DNA from: an uncultured Eubacteriales bacterium
GTDB taxonomy: Bacteria; Bacillota; Clostridia; Christensenellales; Aristaeellaceae
Assembly: GCA_900318145.1 (NCBI GenBank)
Contig: ONJM01000029.1
Location: forward strand, 1 to 57,541
Direction of reading: 5' to 3'
DNA length: 57,541 bases
This document shows, piece by piece, positions 1-8,863 of this stretch (position 1 is its first letter; each line of letters starts with the position of its first letter). Made by a program: the position numbers and the translations under genes. Under the pieces are notes generated by a model. That model was not told the origin of the DNA and made no database searches. It saw nothing but the letters and a program-made list of their open reading frames with translations.

Positions 1-78
1 TGCGGTGCATGACAGTTTTATAGAAAACATCGGTACTGTGGGACTATGAGCGGTTGCCAGCCGCTGTCTGTTGTTCGC

Positions 79-162
79 CTTTTTGCCGAGGGAAAGGAAG
101 ATACGGCAAAAGCAAATTAGATCGATAGTCATATGGTCAGGCATCGGACCTCCGGTGCCTGA
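79..162 (+). terminator. two hairpins at left edge, possible terminator upstream of xis
   Basis: Two inverted repeats lie before the excisionase gene. CTTTTTGCCG at 79-88 pairs with CGGCAAAAG at 104-112. A tighter 12-bp stem with one G-U pair and a 2-nt loop runs from 137 to 162. No clear T-run follows the second, so termination is possible but unproven. The rest of 1-188 shows no gene that can be supported; the upstream gene of the element lies outside the window. Confidence 0.35.
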
Positions 163-188
163 TTATAAAGGAAACCATGGAGGTCGTC

Positions 189-392
189 ATGATGGAAAGA
201 GAGATACCAGTTTATGAAAAGTATGTGCTGTCCACAGAGGAAGCTTCTGATTATTTCCATATTGGAGTTAACCGACTACGGAAAATGATCCGGGACGAAC
301 CGGAAGCGGAGTGGATTCTCTGGACAGGAAGCCACGCGGCCATTAAACGCAAGCTGTTTGAAAAGAAAGTCGATGCAATGAGCGCTGTTTGA
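189..392 (+). CDS. excisionase-family DNA-binding protein (Xis-like)
   Basis: A small protein of about 67 residues with a winged-helix/MerR-like helix (LSTEEASDYFHIGVNRLRKM) typical of Tn916-type excisionases, which bend DNA and direct the neighbouring integrase towards excision. It sits 109 bp before the integrase on the same strand, the usual xis-int order. An earlier ATG at 177 overlaps the ribosome binding site. GGAGG at 179-183 places the start at 189 or 192 (two adjacent Met codons). The family is assigned from context and the helix pattern; the target DNA is unknown. Confidence 0.75.
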   Translation: MMEREIPVYEKYVLSTEEASDYFHIGVNRLRKMIRDEPEAEWILWTGSHAAIKRKLFEKKVDAMSAV

Positions 393-428
393 TAATTACA
401 ATAAAAAATGCACAGATGAAATCCTCGT

Positions 429-476
429 AAGAACTCTTTCGGTATGGTATAATCACCATGAATCGAAAGAGTTCTT
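429..476 (+). promoter_or_regulatory. 13-bp inverted repeat enclosing the int promoter -10
   Basis: AAGAACTCTTTCG at 429-441 is perfectly inverted at 464-476. Between the arms lies TATAAT (448-453), the likely -10 box of the integrase gene; the -35 region (TCGTAA, 425-430) is poor. The arrangement suggests an operator that controls integrase transcription, or an RNA hairpin in a read-through transcript from xis. Confidence 0.5.
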
Positions 477-501
477 TGCGCTATAAGGGAAAGGAGGGTT
501 T

Positions 502-1695
502 ATGTCTGGAAAGCGCAAAGATAAAAAAGGTCGAATACTGAGAGATGGTGAAAGCCAACGGAAGGATCTTCGTTATGACTACCGCTATACAGATCCTTGG
601 GGAAAGCGTCGCTCTGTTTATGCAGATACGTTAGATGAACTCAGAAAAAAAGAACGCGAGATTAAGAAAACGCTCGAAGAAGAATCAGGTGCAAACTATG
701 CTGCAGGTCAAATTTCGATGCTGGATCTGGTAAAACGTTATCTTACGTTGAAGATTGCATCCCGGTATAACACCAAGATCAATTACAGTACAGTTCTGAA
801 TCTACTCACCAAAGATCCTTTTGCTCAACGGCCAATCAGGAGTATCAAAGTGTCAGACGCAAAACTTTGGTTTATTCGTTTACAGCAGGAAGGCAAGCGA
901 TACTGCACGATTACAAACATTCGCGGTGTAGTCAAGCCGGCGTTTGACTTGGCGTGGGATGAAGAGATCATTCGCAGAAATCCTTTTTCCTTTAAGATTA
1001 CGGACGCGGTGGTGAATGACACTGTGCCGCGGGTGGCTTTAACTGAGGAACAGGAAACGCGGTGGATGAGCTTTATTCGGAATGACAAGACATATTCGAA
1101 GTATTATGACGAATTTATCGTTTTGTTGGGTACCGGAATGCGAGTCAGTGAATTCTGTGGATTGACCAAGAAGGACGTCGACTTTGATAAGCGGGAAATC
1201 CATGTAGATCATCAACTGATCAAGGAAAGGCATAAGGATCACCGCAGTTATTTTGTTGAAAAAACCAAGACGGTCAGCGGATGCAGGGTCATCCCGATGA
1301 CGGACGAGGTTTACGAAAGCCTGAAGCGCATCGTGGATAAGAGGAAGAAACCGAAGACGGAATTGATCGTTAACGGATATACCGGATTCATTCTGCTGGA
1401 TACGAACGGCAATCCAAAGGTGGCACTGCACATTGAAAATGAATGTCGCTGGGCGATGTACAAGTACAACAAACTGCATCCGAACGAACCGTTACCTCAC
1501 ATCACGCCGCATGTGTATCGACACACGTTCTGCACGAGGATGGCTCAGAAGGGGATGGAAGTGAAAGCGCTTCAGTATCTAATGGGGCATTCAGATGCAT
1601 CCGTGACGATGAATGTTTATACACATTCCAATTATCAGTATGCGGCGGAGCAGCTGAAGTTGATCACGAAGAAAAAGGATGAAAACGCGATGTAA
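502..1695 (+). CDS. int: tyrosine recombinase / integrase (Tn916 Int type)
   Basis: Site-specific recombinase of 397 residues that would integrate and excise the element to the left. Residues 1-65 form a basic arm-binding domain, about 70-165 the SAM-like core-binding domain, and the rest the catalytic domain. The catalytic set is visible: Arg214 (GTGMRVSEF), His337-x-x-Arg340 (HVYRHTF), His363 (LMGHSD) and nucleophile Tyr373 (NVYTHSNY). Length and three-domain layout match Tn916/ICE integrases. GGAGG at 493-497 supports the ATG at 502. Base composition is lower in GC than the genes from 1880 on, consistent with transfer. The gene is intact, so the element may be active. Confidence 0.93.
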   Translation: MSGKRKDKKGRILRDGESQRKDLRYDYRYTDPWGKRRSVYADTLDELRKKEREIKKTLEEESGANYAAGQISMLDLVKRYLTLKIASRYNTKINYSTVLNLLTKDPFAQRPIRSIKVSDAKLWFIRLQQEGKRYCTITNIRGVVKPAFDLAWDEEIIRRNPFSFKITDAVVNDTVPRVALTEEQETRWMSFIRNDKTYSKYYDEFIVLLGTGMRVSEFCGLTKKDVDFDKREIHVDHQLIKERHKDHRSYFVEKTKTVSGCRVIPMTDEVYESLKRIVDKRKKPKTELIVNGYTGFILLDTNGNPKVALHIENECRWAMYKYNKLHPNEPLPHITPHVYRHTFCTRMAQKGMEVKALQYLMGHSDASVTMNVYTHSNYQYAAEQLKLITKKKDENAM

Positions 1696-1706
1696 GCTGT
1701 CCGAAT

Positions 1707-1771
1707 TCGTACGCCACAGATACGCCGAAAACCCAAAATCGTACGCCAATTGGACGCAAAATCGTGGCGTA
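1707..1771. repeat. candidate integrase arm-binding sites / element end
   Basis: TCGTACGCCA occurs at 1707-1716 and again at 1739-1748. A partial copy, TACGCC, lies at 1721-1726 and an inverted TGGCGTA at 1765-1771. Clusters of short direct repeats just outside int are typical arm-type sites bound by the integrase N-terminal domain. The core attachment site should lie between here and about 1860, where base composition changes, but the partner repeat is outside the window. A short inverted repeat (TGAAAA...TTTTCA, 1833-1850) is also present. Confidence 0.5.
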
Positions 1772-1877
1772 AATACGTGCCAAAACGTGTAAATTGGTGC
1801 GATAGTCAAAAAATGAGGCGAGCGGGAGCCATTGAAAATAAAGGTTTTCATGACAATAAGTGAGGGAAAATTCGGAA

Positions 1878-2333
1878 ATGGTCAAAATCTTATTTATCTG
1901 CCACGGCAATATCTGCAGGAGTGCCGCGGCGGAGGTGGTGCTGAAGCAGATGGCGGCGGAAAAAGGGCGGCGGGATCTGCGGATCGCGTCGGCGGCGGCG
2001 ACCCGGGAGGAGATCGGCAACGACATCTATCCGCCGATGAAAAAGGCGCTGGTGAACGCCGGATACACGTGCGCGCCCCACGCGGCGCGGCAGACGGTGC
2101 GCGCGGATTACGCGCAGTGGGATTATATCATCGGGATGGACGACGAGAATATGTGGGATATGAAATCCATCTACGGCGGGGATCCGGAAAGGAAGCTGTC
2201 GATGCTGCTGGACTGGGCCGGGCAGCCGGGGCAGGAGATTGATGATCCGTGGTATACGCGGGATTTCACCGGCGTGCTGAGGCAGATTGAGGAAGGCTGC
2301 CGGGGAGTGCTGGAGAGGACAAGGCATGGATGA
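1878..2333 (+). CDS. low-molecular-weight protein-tyrosine phosphatase family protein
   Basis: Cytoplasmic phosphatase of 151 residues. The P-loop CHGNICRS near the N-terminus is the family's C-x5-R-S signature (nucleophile Cys, phosphate-binding Arg), and DPWY near residue 120 holds the general-acid Asp. Such enzymes dephosphorylate protein tyrosine or arginine; the substrate here is unknown. The start at 1878 follows GAGGG at 1862-1866; an upstream ATG at 1860 lacks such a site. The gene overlaps the next one by 8 nt, so the two are translationally coupled. It is the first chromosomal gene after the integrated element, whose insertion may have replaced its native promoter. Confidence 0.88.
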   Translation: MVKILFICHGNICRSAAAEVVLKQMAAEKGRRDLRIASAAATREEIGNDIYPPMKKALVNAGYTCAPHAARQTVRADYAQWDYIIGMDDENMWDMKSIYGGDPERKLSMLLDWAGQPGQEIDDPWYTRDFTGVLRQIEEGCRGVLERTRHG

Positions 2334-2841
2334 CGCACTGAAAAAAGCCAGGGAGATCCTGGCGGAGGTTACGCCGCTGAAGGCGGACTGCGGAAGAGTC
2401 TGCGGGGCGCGGTGCTGCAGATCCCTGGAAGGAGAGGAAACCGGGATGCTTCTTTTTCCGGGGGAGGAGGAAGCATACCTGGAGAATCCGGAATGGAAGG
2501 TCCGGGAGACCGAAGCCGGCCTGTTGGCGGTATGCCCCGGAACGTGTGAGCGGACCGGGCGTCCGCTGGCGTGCAGAATTTTTCCGCTGCTGCCGGTAAT
2601 TCGGGAGGGAACGGTCCGGGTTGCAGCGGATCAGCGGGCCAGGGCGGTCTGTCCCCTGCTGCGGCAGGGGCTCCGCGGGCTGGATCCTGCCTTCACGGAA
2701 GCGGTGCGGGAAGCGGGAAGGATTCTGGCGGAGGATCCGGAGCAGCGGGAATTCCTGGAAATGCTGACGGAGGAGCAGGATGAACTGAAAGCGCTCCGGG
2801 AGAAGCTGGGGGGATCCCGCGGCCCGGCGTCAGGCAGCTGA
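2326..2841 (+). CDS. YkgJ-like cysteine-cluster protein (putative Zn/Fe chelating)
   Basis: A 171-residue cytoplasmic protein with cysteines arranged as in the YkgJ/UPF0153 family: an early C...CGARCC cluster (about residues 19-27), then CPGTCERTG and LACRIFPLLP. The family is thought to bind zinc or an iron-sulfur cluster, but its reaction is not established. The C-terminal third is charged helix. The ATG at 2326 overlaps the stop of the phosphatase gene (TGA at 2331-2333), so they form one operon. It ends convergently with the esterase gene, and no strong terminator was found in the 17-bp gap. Confidence 0.65.
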   Translation: MDDALKKAREILAEVTPLKADCGRVCGARCCRSLEGEETGMLLFPGEEEAYLENPEWKVRETEAGLLAVCPGTCERTGRPLACRIFPLLPVIREGTVRVAADQRARAVCPLLRQGLRGLDPAFTEAVREAGRILAEDPEQREFLEMLTEEQDELKALREKLGGSRGPASGS

Positions 2842-2858
2842 CAGGGAAGCTTTTTCCG

Positions 2859-4094
2859 TCACAGGAAGAGCGGATCGAGCACACCGCGGTTGTCCCGCAG
2901 GAAGAAATCCGCTTTCATCCGGGGCAGGCCGCCGGGGAGCTTTTCCGGCGGAACGCCGAGGAGATACACATCACAGTAATCCAGGATCTGTTCCAGATCC
3001 GAAGGCAGGACGGCGTGCCCGTCCAGGTGGATCAGCATGTTGTTCTGATCCCCGCAGCCCAGCAGGTCCCAGGCCGGCTGGGCTTTCACGTATGCCAGGC
3101 ACTGGCCTTCCGTGTTGTTCCAGCCTTCGGAGGTGATTCCCGTGACAAGGATCAGATGGCGGCCTTTTCCGGCGGCCAGGGCGCAGAGCATGTGCTGGTC
3201 CACGGGCAGGTGCCGGACGGAGAGGATCCGGGCAAAATTGCCGCAGAACCAGTATCCCTCCCCGCCCTGCAGGTTGGAGAAGGGTTCGTTCTGCGATTCG
3301 TTTGTCCACCGCGCCGGGCCGCCCAGGCCGGTGAGGCAGTAGGTTTTTCCGTGGTTGCAGGTGCGGTATACTGCGGTACCGCCCGCCCCGGCGCAGGCGG
3401 GAACCGTGACACGGATCCGTTCGTCATACGCGCCGGCGACGGCGGCGCTCTTGCCGAAGCGGGAGACGCCGGCGACGACCGAGCGGCCGGGATGGATGTT
3501 CAGGGCTTTTCCGGCGCCGGCTTCCAGGGCGTCGAGGATTTTGCCGACACCCCAGGCCCAGGCCAGGAGCACGCCGCGCTGCTCCCCGGGGATGGTGGGA
3601 TCATACGGGTAAAGGGAATAGAACGCGCCCAGGTAACTGCTGCTGTCCTGCGCAACCAGGGACCAGTCATACTGGAACGCGGCGTAGCCCCGTTCCATGG
3701 CGCGGAGGGAGATGGGGGAAAAACCGGTTACCCATTCCTTCGTGAACCAGTTTTGGTAATGCCAAGGCCAGTACTCCAGCAGGAACGGATACCCGTCTTC
3801 GGGCGCTTCGCCGGACGGAAGGCCGGCAAGGACGGCGAAGGAAGCGCTCCGCCCGTTGGCGGAGACGGAGATGTTCAGAAGGGTTCCGCCGGTTTCCGGG
3901 GAGTTTTCCAGGGACCAGGCCAGGGTTTCCTTTGCCCGGTCCGGCATGTATCCGTACATGTATTCCGAATAAAGCGCCAGGAGCTCCTGCCTGCGGAGCG
4001 CCCAGTCCTCCGGGGTGCGGACTTCCGCGCCGTTCGCAAAGCGCAGCAGTTCGGGAAGCCCGCTGACCGCGGGCAGGTCTTCGGGACGGATCAT
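2859..4094 (-). CDS. CE15-like (glucuronoyl esterase family) hydrolase, no signal peptide
   Basis: An alpha/beta hydrolase of 411 residues resembling carbohydrate esterase family 15, which cleaves esters between glucuronoxylan and lignin alcohols. The nucleophile motif is GVSRFGKSA with Ser211 (family G-x-SR-x-GK). The segment LPVDQHMLCAL holds Asp299 and His301, matching the family's catalytic-His region. No signal peptide is visible, unlike most characterised members, so an intracellular ester substrate is possible. The start at 4094 is chosen because AAGGAGG precedes it; the longer open frame upstream is a shadow of the opposite-strand genes. Family assignment is good, substrate unproven. 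Confidence 0.75.
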   Translation of the reverse strand: MIRPEDLPAVSGLPELLRFANGAEVRTPEDWALRRQELLALYSEYMYGYMPDRAKETLAWSLENSPETGGTLLNISVSANGRSASFAVLAGLPSGEAPEDGYPFLLEYWPWHYQNWFTKEWVTGFSPISLRAMERGYAAFQYDWSLVAQDSSSYLGAFYSLYPYDPTIPGEQRGVLLAWAWGVGKILDALEAGAGKALNIHPGRSVVAGVSRFGKSAAVAGAYDERIRVTVPACAGAGGTAVYRTCNHGKTYCLTGLGGPARWTNESQNEPFSNLQGGEGYWFCGNFARILSVRHLPVDQHMLCALAAGKGRHLILVTGITSEGWNNTEGQCLAYVKAQPAWDLLGCGDQNNMLIHLDGHAVLPSDLEQILDYCDVYLLGVPPEKLPGGLPRMKADFFLRDNRGVLDPLFL

Positions 4095-4206
4095 CGGTGT
4101 ATCCTCCTTTTTCTGCGGATGGTTCCGGTCCATTGTAGCGCATCTGCGGCGTTTTGTCCCGGGGCGGACAAAAGAAAACATGCCTGGGTGGAACCGGCCG
4201 GAATTG

Positions 4207-4235
4207 TTGAAACCGCCGGCAAAGCATTGTATAAT
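4207..4235 (+). promoter_or_regulatory. promoter of DNA methyltransferase gene
   Basis: TTGAAA (4207-4212), a 17-bp spacer and TATAAT (4230-4235) make a near-consensus sigma-A promoter about 50 bp before the methyltransferase ATG. Confidence 0.75.
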
Positions 4236-4286
4236 AAGAAAAGGATCAAGGGGACAGGAAGACGGACAACTGAACAGGAGGCACCC

Positions 4287-5501
4287 ATGTTTGAGCAGAT
4301 CAGTGTGGACAGGGAAGTATTCGGACAGGGAGAGAACCTGCTGCGCTGCGGCAATGTGATGGCGTTGCCGCAGGAGATCCGGGCGCTGTACGGACAGGCA
4401 CAGTGCGTGTATCTGGATCCGCCCTTCATGACCGGGGAAAAATTCATGCGGCGCAGGCCTTACGGGGAACAGGGATGGCGGACGGGAAGCCCCGCCCCGA
4501 GGTATCCGGCGTATGAGGACCGGTACACCGGGGAGAAGGAATACCTGCGACTGCTGCGCCGGATGGTGGGCGCTGCGAAGGAGCTGCTGAACGATACCGG
4601 CGTGTTTTATCTGCACCTGGACTGGCGCATGGCGGCGCAGGCCCGGATCATGTGCGACAAGGTTTTCGGGAAAACCAGGTTCCTGAACGAGATTATCTGG
4701 GGATATGAAAGCGGCGGGCGTTCCCGGCGGCATTTTTCCCGGAAGCATGACGTGATCCTGCTGTACGCCAAGGGAAACAAATATTTCTTTGATCTGACCC
4801 GCGTGCCGCTTCCCCGGGGAGAAGGCCGGCGGAACCATATGGCCAGGGGCGTGGACGAACAGGGACGGATGTACTCTTCCATCGTGTCCAACGGGAAGGA
4901 ATACCGCTACTACGACGATGAGCCCGTGTATCCGGGAGACGTCTGGACGGATATCGGATTCCTGCAGCAGCGGGATCCGGAGCGCACCGGATACGCGACC
5001 CAGAAACCCCTGAAGCTGCTGGAGAGGCTGCTGCTGCCGGTGACGAATCCGGGAGACCTGGTGGCGGATCTGTGCTGCGGCAGCGGAACCACGCTGGCGG
5101 CGGCGCAGCGGCTGGGCTGCCGGTTCGCCGGGATGGACGTGAATCCGGAGGCTGTGGCGGTTGCGCTGTCCCGCCTGAAGCCTGAAAACCTGACGGTGAT
5201 CTGCCCCTGCGGGAAGGGGAAAGCGGAGCTGCTGGCGGAGGATGATCCGGAGAACGGGCGCTTCCGGATGAACGGCCTGCAGGAGGAAAATCCCTGCTTC
5301 CCGGCGAAGGCGACCCCGATGGACAACCTGGAAGCATGGGAGACCGGCCGGGTGGAGGACGGTGTGTTTTACGCAGAGCAAAGCTTCCGCCGCAGCTTCC
5401 GGTATCCGGAGCTGACCCGGTCCCTCCGGGCGGAGCCCGGGAGCGTCCGCGCGGTCATGACGACGGACGCGGCGGGGATCCGGCGGGCGTACATCCGCTG
5501 A
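4287..5501 (+). CDS. DNA adenine/cytosine-N4 methyltransferase (N6_N4_Mtase family)
   Basis: Site-specific DNA methyltransferase of 404 residues. Motif IV DPPF (residues 44-47) comes first and the AdoMet-binding motif I (DLCCGSGTTLAAA, about 261-273) later, the order of beta-class enzymes. DPPF fits N6-adenine or N4-cytosine methylation. ATQKPLKLLERLL just before motif I is the usual motif X region. No restriction endonuclease, specificity subunit or Res helicase lies nearby, so it is an orphan enzyme, possibly regulatory. The last 120 residues are not recognised and may be the target-recognition part. ATG at 4287 follows ACAGGAGG. Confidence 0.82.
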   Translation: MFEQISVDREVFGQGENLLRCGNVMALPQEIRALYGQAQCVYLDPPFMTGEKFMRRRPYGEQGWRTGSPAPRYPAYEDRYTGEKEYLRLLRRMVGAAKELLNDTGVFYLHLDWRMAAQARIMCDKVFGKTRFLNEIIWGYESGGRSRRHFSRKHDVILLYAKGNKYFFDLTRVPLPRGEGRRNHMARGVDEQGRMYSSIVSNGKEYRYYDDEPVYPGDVWTDIGFLQQRDPERTGYATQKPLKLLERLLLPVTNPGDLVADLCCGSGTTLAAAQRLGCRFAGMDVNPEAVAVALSRLKPENLTVICPCGKGKAELLAEDDPENGRFRMNGLQEENPCFPAKATPMDNLEAWETGRVEDGVFYAEQSFRRSFRYPELTRSLRAEPGSVRAVMTTDAAGIRRAYIR

Positions 5502-5507
5502 AATCTT

Positions 5508-5546
5508 TTTGTTCCCCTTGTCATTTGGAAACGCGGGTGGTACGAT
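5508..5546 (+). promoter_or_regulatory. recA promoter with TTTGTTCCCC element
   Basis: TTTGTTCCCC (5508-5517) directly abuts a -35 TTGTCA (5518-5523), followed by a 17-bp spacer and -10 TACGAT (5541-5546). The same upstream element in the same position precedes the rpsF operon and the tiny ORF before glyS. No complete Firmicute LexA box (GAAC-N4-GTTC) was seen here. Confidence 0.7.
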
Positions 5547-5607
5547 ACTTTCACAGAGAAGGACCGCCTGCCGGCGGTGAGACATCAGGCGTGAAAGGAT
5601 GAAGAGC

Positions 5608-6747
<1,140 letters not shown>

Positions 6748-6839
6748 ACAGCGGCCGGAATCCCCGGCCGGGCGCGGGAGGACACAGGCTGTTCCGAGCG
6801 TCATGGAACGCCCGGAAAAATACAGTGAAGCGAAAATTG

Positions 6840-6866
6840 TTAGCACTCGTCGTTGACGAGTGCTAA
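6840..6866 (+). promoter_or_regulatory. CIRCE operator (HrcA binding site) before htpG
   Basis: TTAGCACTC (6840-6848), a 9-nt spacer and GAGTGCTAA (6858-6866) form the exact CIRCE inverted repeat bound by the heat-shock repressor HrcA. It lies just upstream of a promoter with -35 TTGATT (6874-6879), a 17-bp spacer and -10 TACAAT (6897-6902), so HrcA should repress htpG here. Confidence 0.95.
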
Positions 6867-6955
6867 TTTTGTATTGATTTTGGTTTTGCGGGGTGTTACA
6901 ATAACAGCGGTAAATTGCACCCGCCGCGGCGGGAATGGAAGGAAGTTTCAGAAAA

Positions 6956-8857
6956 ATGGCAGTAAGAGAAGAAAAAGGTTCCGTATCGATTGAAGCGCAG
7001 AATATTATGCCCGTAATCAAGCGGTGGCTGTATTCCGACAAGGATATATTTCTCCGGGAAGCGGTTTCCAACGCGTGCGACGCGATCACCAAGTTCCGGA
7101 TGCTGCATCCGGACAGTGAGGAAGCCATGACGGTTACCGTGGCGGTGGACAAGGAAAAGAAGACCATCCGCATTTCCGATACCGGCATCGGCATGACGGA
7201 CGAGGAGGTCCGGAAATACATCAACCAGGTGGCTTTTTCCGGCGCCAGCGAGTTCATGAAGCAGTTTGAGGACAAGCCGGAGGAGAAGGGCGACATCATC
7301 GGCCACTTCGGCCTGGGATTCTATTCCGTCTTCATGATCAGCGAAAAGGTGGAGATCGAGACCCTGAGCAGCGAGGAAGGCGCGGAGCCGGTGCACTGGG
7401 AATCCGAGGACGGCATGGGGTATGAAATCTCCGAAGGCGCCCGCCGGGAGCACGGCACGGATATCATTCTGCATGTCTCTGAGGAAGAAAAGGAATTCCT
7501 GGAGGTATGGAAGGTCCGGGAGGTGCTGAACCGCTACTGTGGATACATGTCCTATCCCGTGATGCTGGAGGACGTGAACGCGAAGCCCGTGGAGAAGGAA
7601 GTACCGGTCGGGGACGAGAAGAACGAGGACGGCACGCCGAAGACCGAGAAGGTGATGGAGCTTCCGAAGCCCCAGCAGATCAACGATACCGCGCCGCTGT
7701 GGCTGAAGAAGCCCTCGGACTGCAAGGATGAGGAGTACAAATCCTTCTACCACAAGGTGTTCATGGATTTTGACGATCCGCTGTTCTGGATCCACCTGAA
7801 CGTGGACTACCCCTTCAACCTGAAGGGCATCCTCTATTTCCCGAAACTGAAGAACGATTTCGGCACCCATGAAGGGCAGATCAAGCTCTTCGCGGGACAG
7901 GTCTTCGTGGCGGACAACATCAAGGAGGTCATTCCGGAATTCCTGATGCTCCTCAAGGGTGTCATCGACTGCCCGGACCTGCCCCTGAACGTGAGCCGCT
8001 CCTTCCTGCAGAACGACGGGTACGTCAAAAAGATCAGCGCGCACATCACCAAGAAGGTGGCGGACAAGCTGAACAGCCTGATGAACACCGAGCGGGAAAC
8101 CTATGAGGGATACTGGGATGATATCGCTCCCTTCGTCAAGTACGGCGCCATCAAGGACAGCAAGTTCTACGAACAGGTGAAGGGCGCCATCCTGCTGAAG
8201 AAGACGGACGGGAAGTATTCCACGATCGCGGAATACAAGGCCGCGAACTTCGACAAGACGGAAAAGAAGATCTACTACACCAACGACGAGAAGCGCCAGG
8301 CGGCGTCCGTCAAGCTGTACACGGACCGCGGCATCGAAGTCGCCGTCATGAATACCCTGATCGACGGGAACTTCATGTCCTTCATGGAATATGAAGGCAG
8401 CGAGGAGGACCGGGTGACCTTCGCCCGGGTGGACGCGGATATCGACGGCCTGAAGGAGGAATCCGAGGAAGGCAAGGATCTGGACGCGGAGAAGCTGCAG
8501 AACCTGTTCCGGGGCGCCCTGGGGAACGACAAGCTGGAAGTGAAGCTGGAGTCCCTGGGCGACGCGGGCATGACCGCCATGGTTACCGAGGATGAGCAGA
8601 TGCGCCGGTACAAGGAAATGAGCCGGATCTACGGCCAGAGCTTCCCCCTGCCGGACAACTTCACCCTGGTGCTGAACCGCCGGAATGAAACCGTGCAGGC
8701 GCTGGCGGAACGGGATCCGGAGGACGAGACCACAAAGATGCTCTGCAGCCAGGTGTACGATCTGGCGCGGATGGCGGCCCAGCCCCTGGAAGCGGAGGAG
8801 ATCACCGCTTTCCTGGAGCGGAGCCGGAAGATCCTGAATATGGTTGTGAAAGGATAA
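6956..8857 (+). CDS. htpG: molecular chaperone HtpG (Hsp90)
   Basis: Hsp90-family ATP-dependent chaperone of 633 residues acting in the cytoplasm. The N-terminal GHKL ATPase domain shows the expected LREAVSNACDA (catalytic Glu/Asn), DTGIGMT and GHFGLGFYS motifs. Middle and C-terminal dimerisation domains follow at normal length. The start at 6956 has GGAAGGAAG 10 nt upstream; an ATG at 6935 overlaps that site and would add seven atypical residues. A CIRCE element and sigma-A promoter precede it, placing it in the HrcA regulon. A flavin reductase-like gene follows after 6 nt in the same operon. Confidence 0.97.
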   Translation: MAVREEKGSVSIEAQNIMPVIKRWLYSDKDIFLREAVSNACDAITKFRMLHPDSEEAMTVTVAVDKEKKTIRISDTGIGMTDEEVRKYINQVAFSGASEFMKQFEDKPEEKGDIIGHFGLGFYSVFMISEKVEIETLSSEEGAEPVHWESEDGMGYEISEGARREHGTDIILHVSEEEKEFLEVWKVREVLNRYCGYMSYPVMLEDVNAKPVEKEVPVGDEKNEDGTPKTEKVMELPKPQQINDTAPLWLKKPSDCKDEEYKSFYHKVFMDFDDPLFWIHLNVDYPFNLKGILYFPKLKNDFGTHEGQIKLFAGQVFVADNIKEVIPEFLMLLKGVIDCPDLPLNVSRSFLQNDGYVKKISAHITKKVADKLNSLMNTERETYEGYWDDIAPFVKYGAIKDSKFYEQVKGAILLKKTDGKYSTIAEYKAANFDKTEKKIYYTNDEKRQAASVKLYTDRGIEVAVMNTLIDGNFMSFMEYEGSEEDRVTFARVDADIDGLKEESEEGKDLDAEKLQNLFRGALGNDKLEVKLESLGDAGMTAMVTEDEQMRRYKEMSRIYGQSFPLPDNFTLVLNRRNETVQALAERDPEDETTKMLCSQVYDLARMAAQPLEAEEITAFLERSRKILNMVVKG

Positions 8858-8863
8858 AAAACC

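Noticed and set aside
3015-4286. Plus-strand N-terminal extension of the methyltransferase frame
   Set aside because: It is antisense to the CE15-like gene; a promoter (4207-4235) and ribosome binding site place the start at 4287.
5508-5546. A LexA/SOS box at recA
   Set aside because: Only a single GTTC half-site is present; no inverted GAAC partner at the right distance, so no SOS box is called.
6752-6770. A recA terminator (CGGCCGG/CCGGCCG)
   Set aside because: The stem is only 7 bp and has no T-run; it was judged too weak to list.
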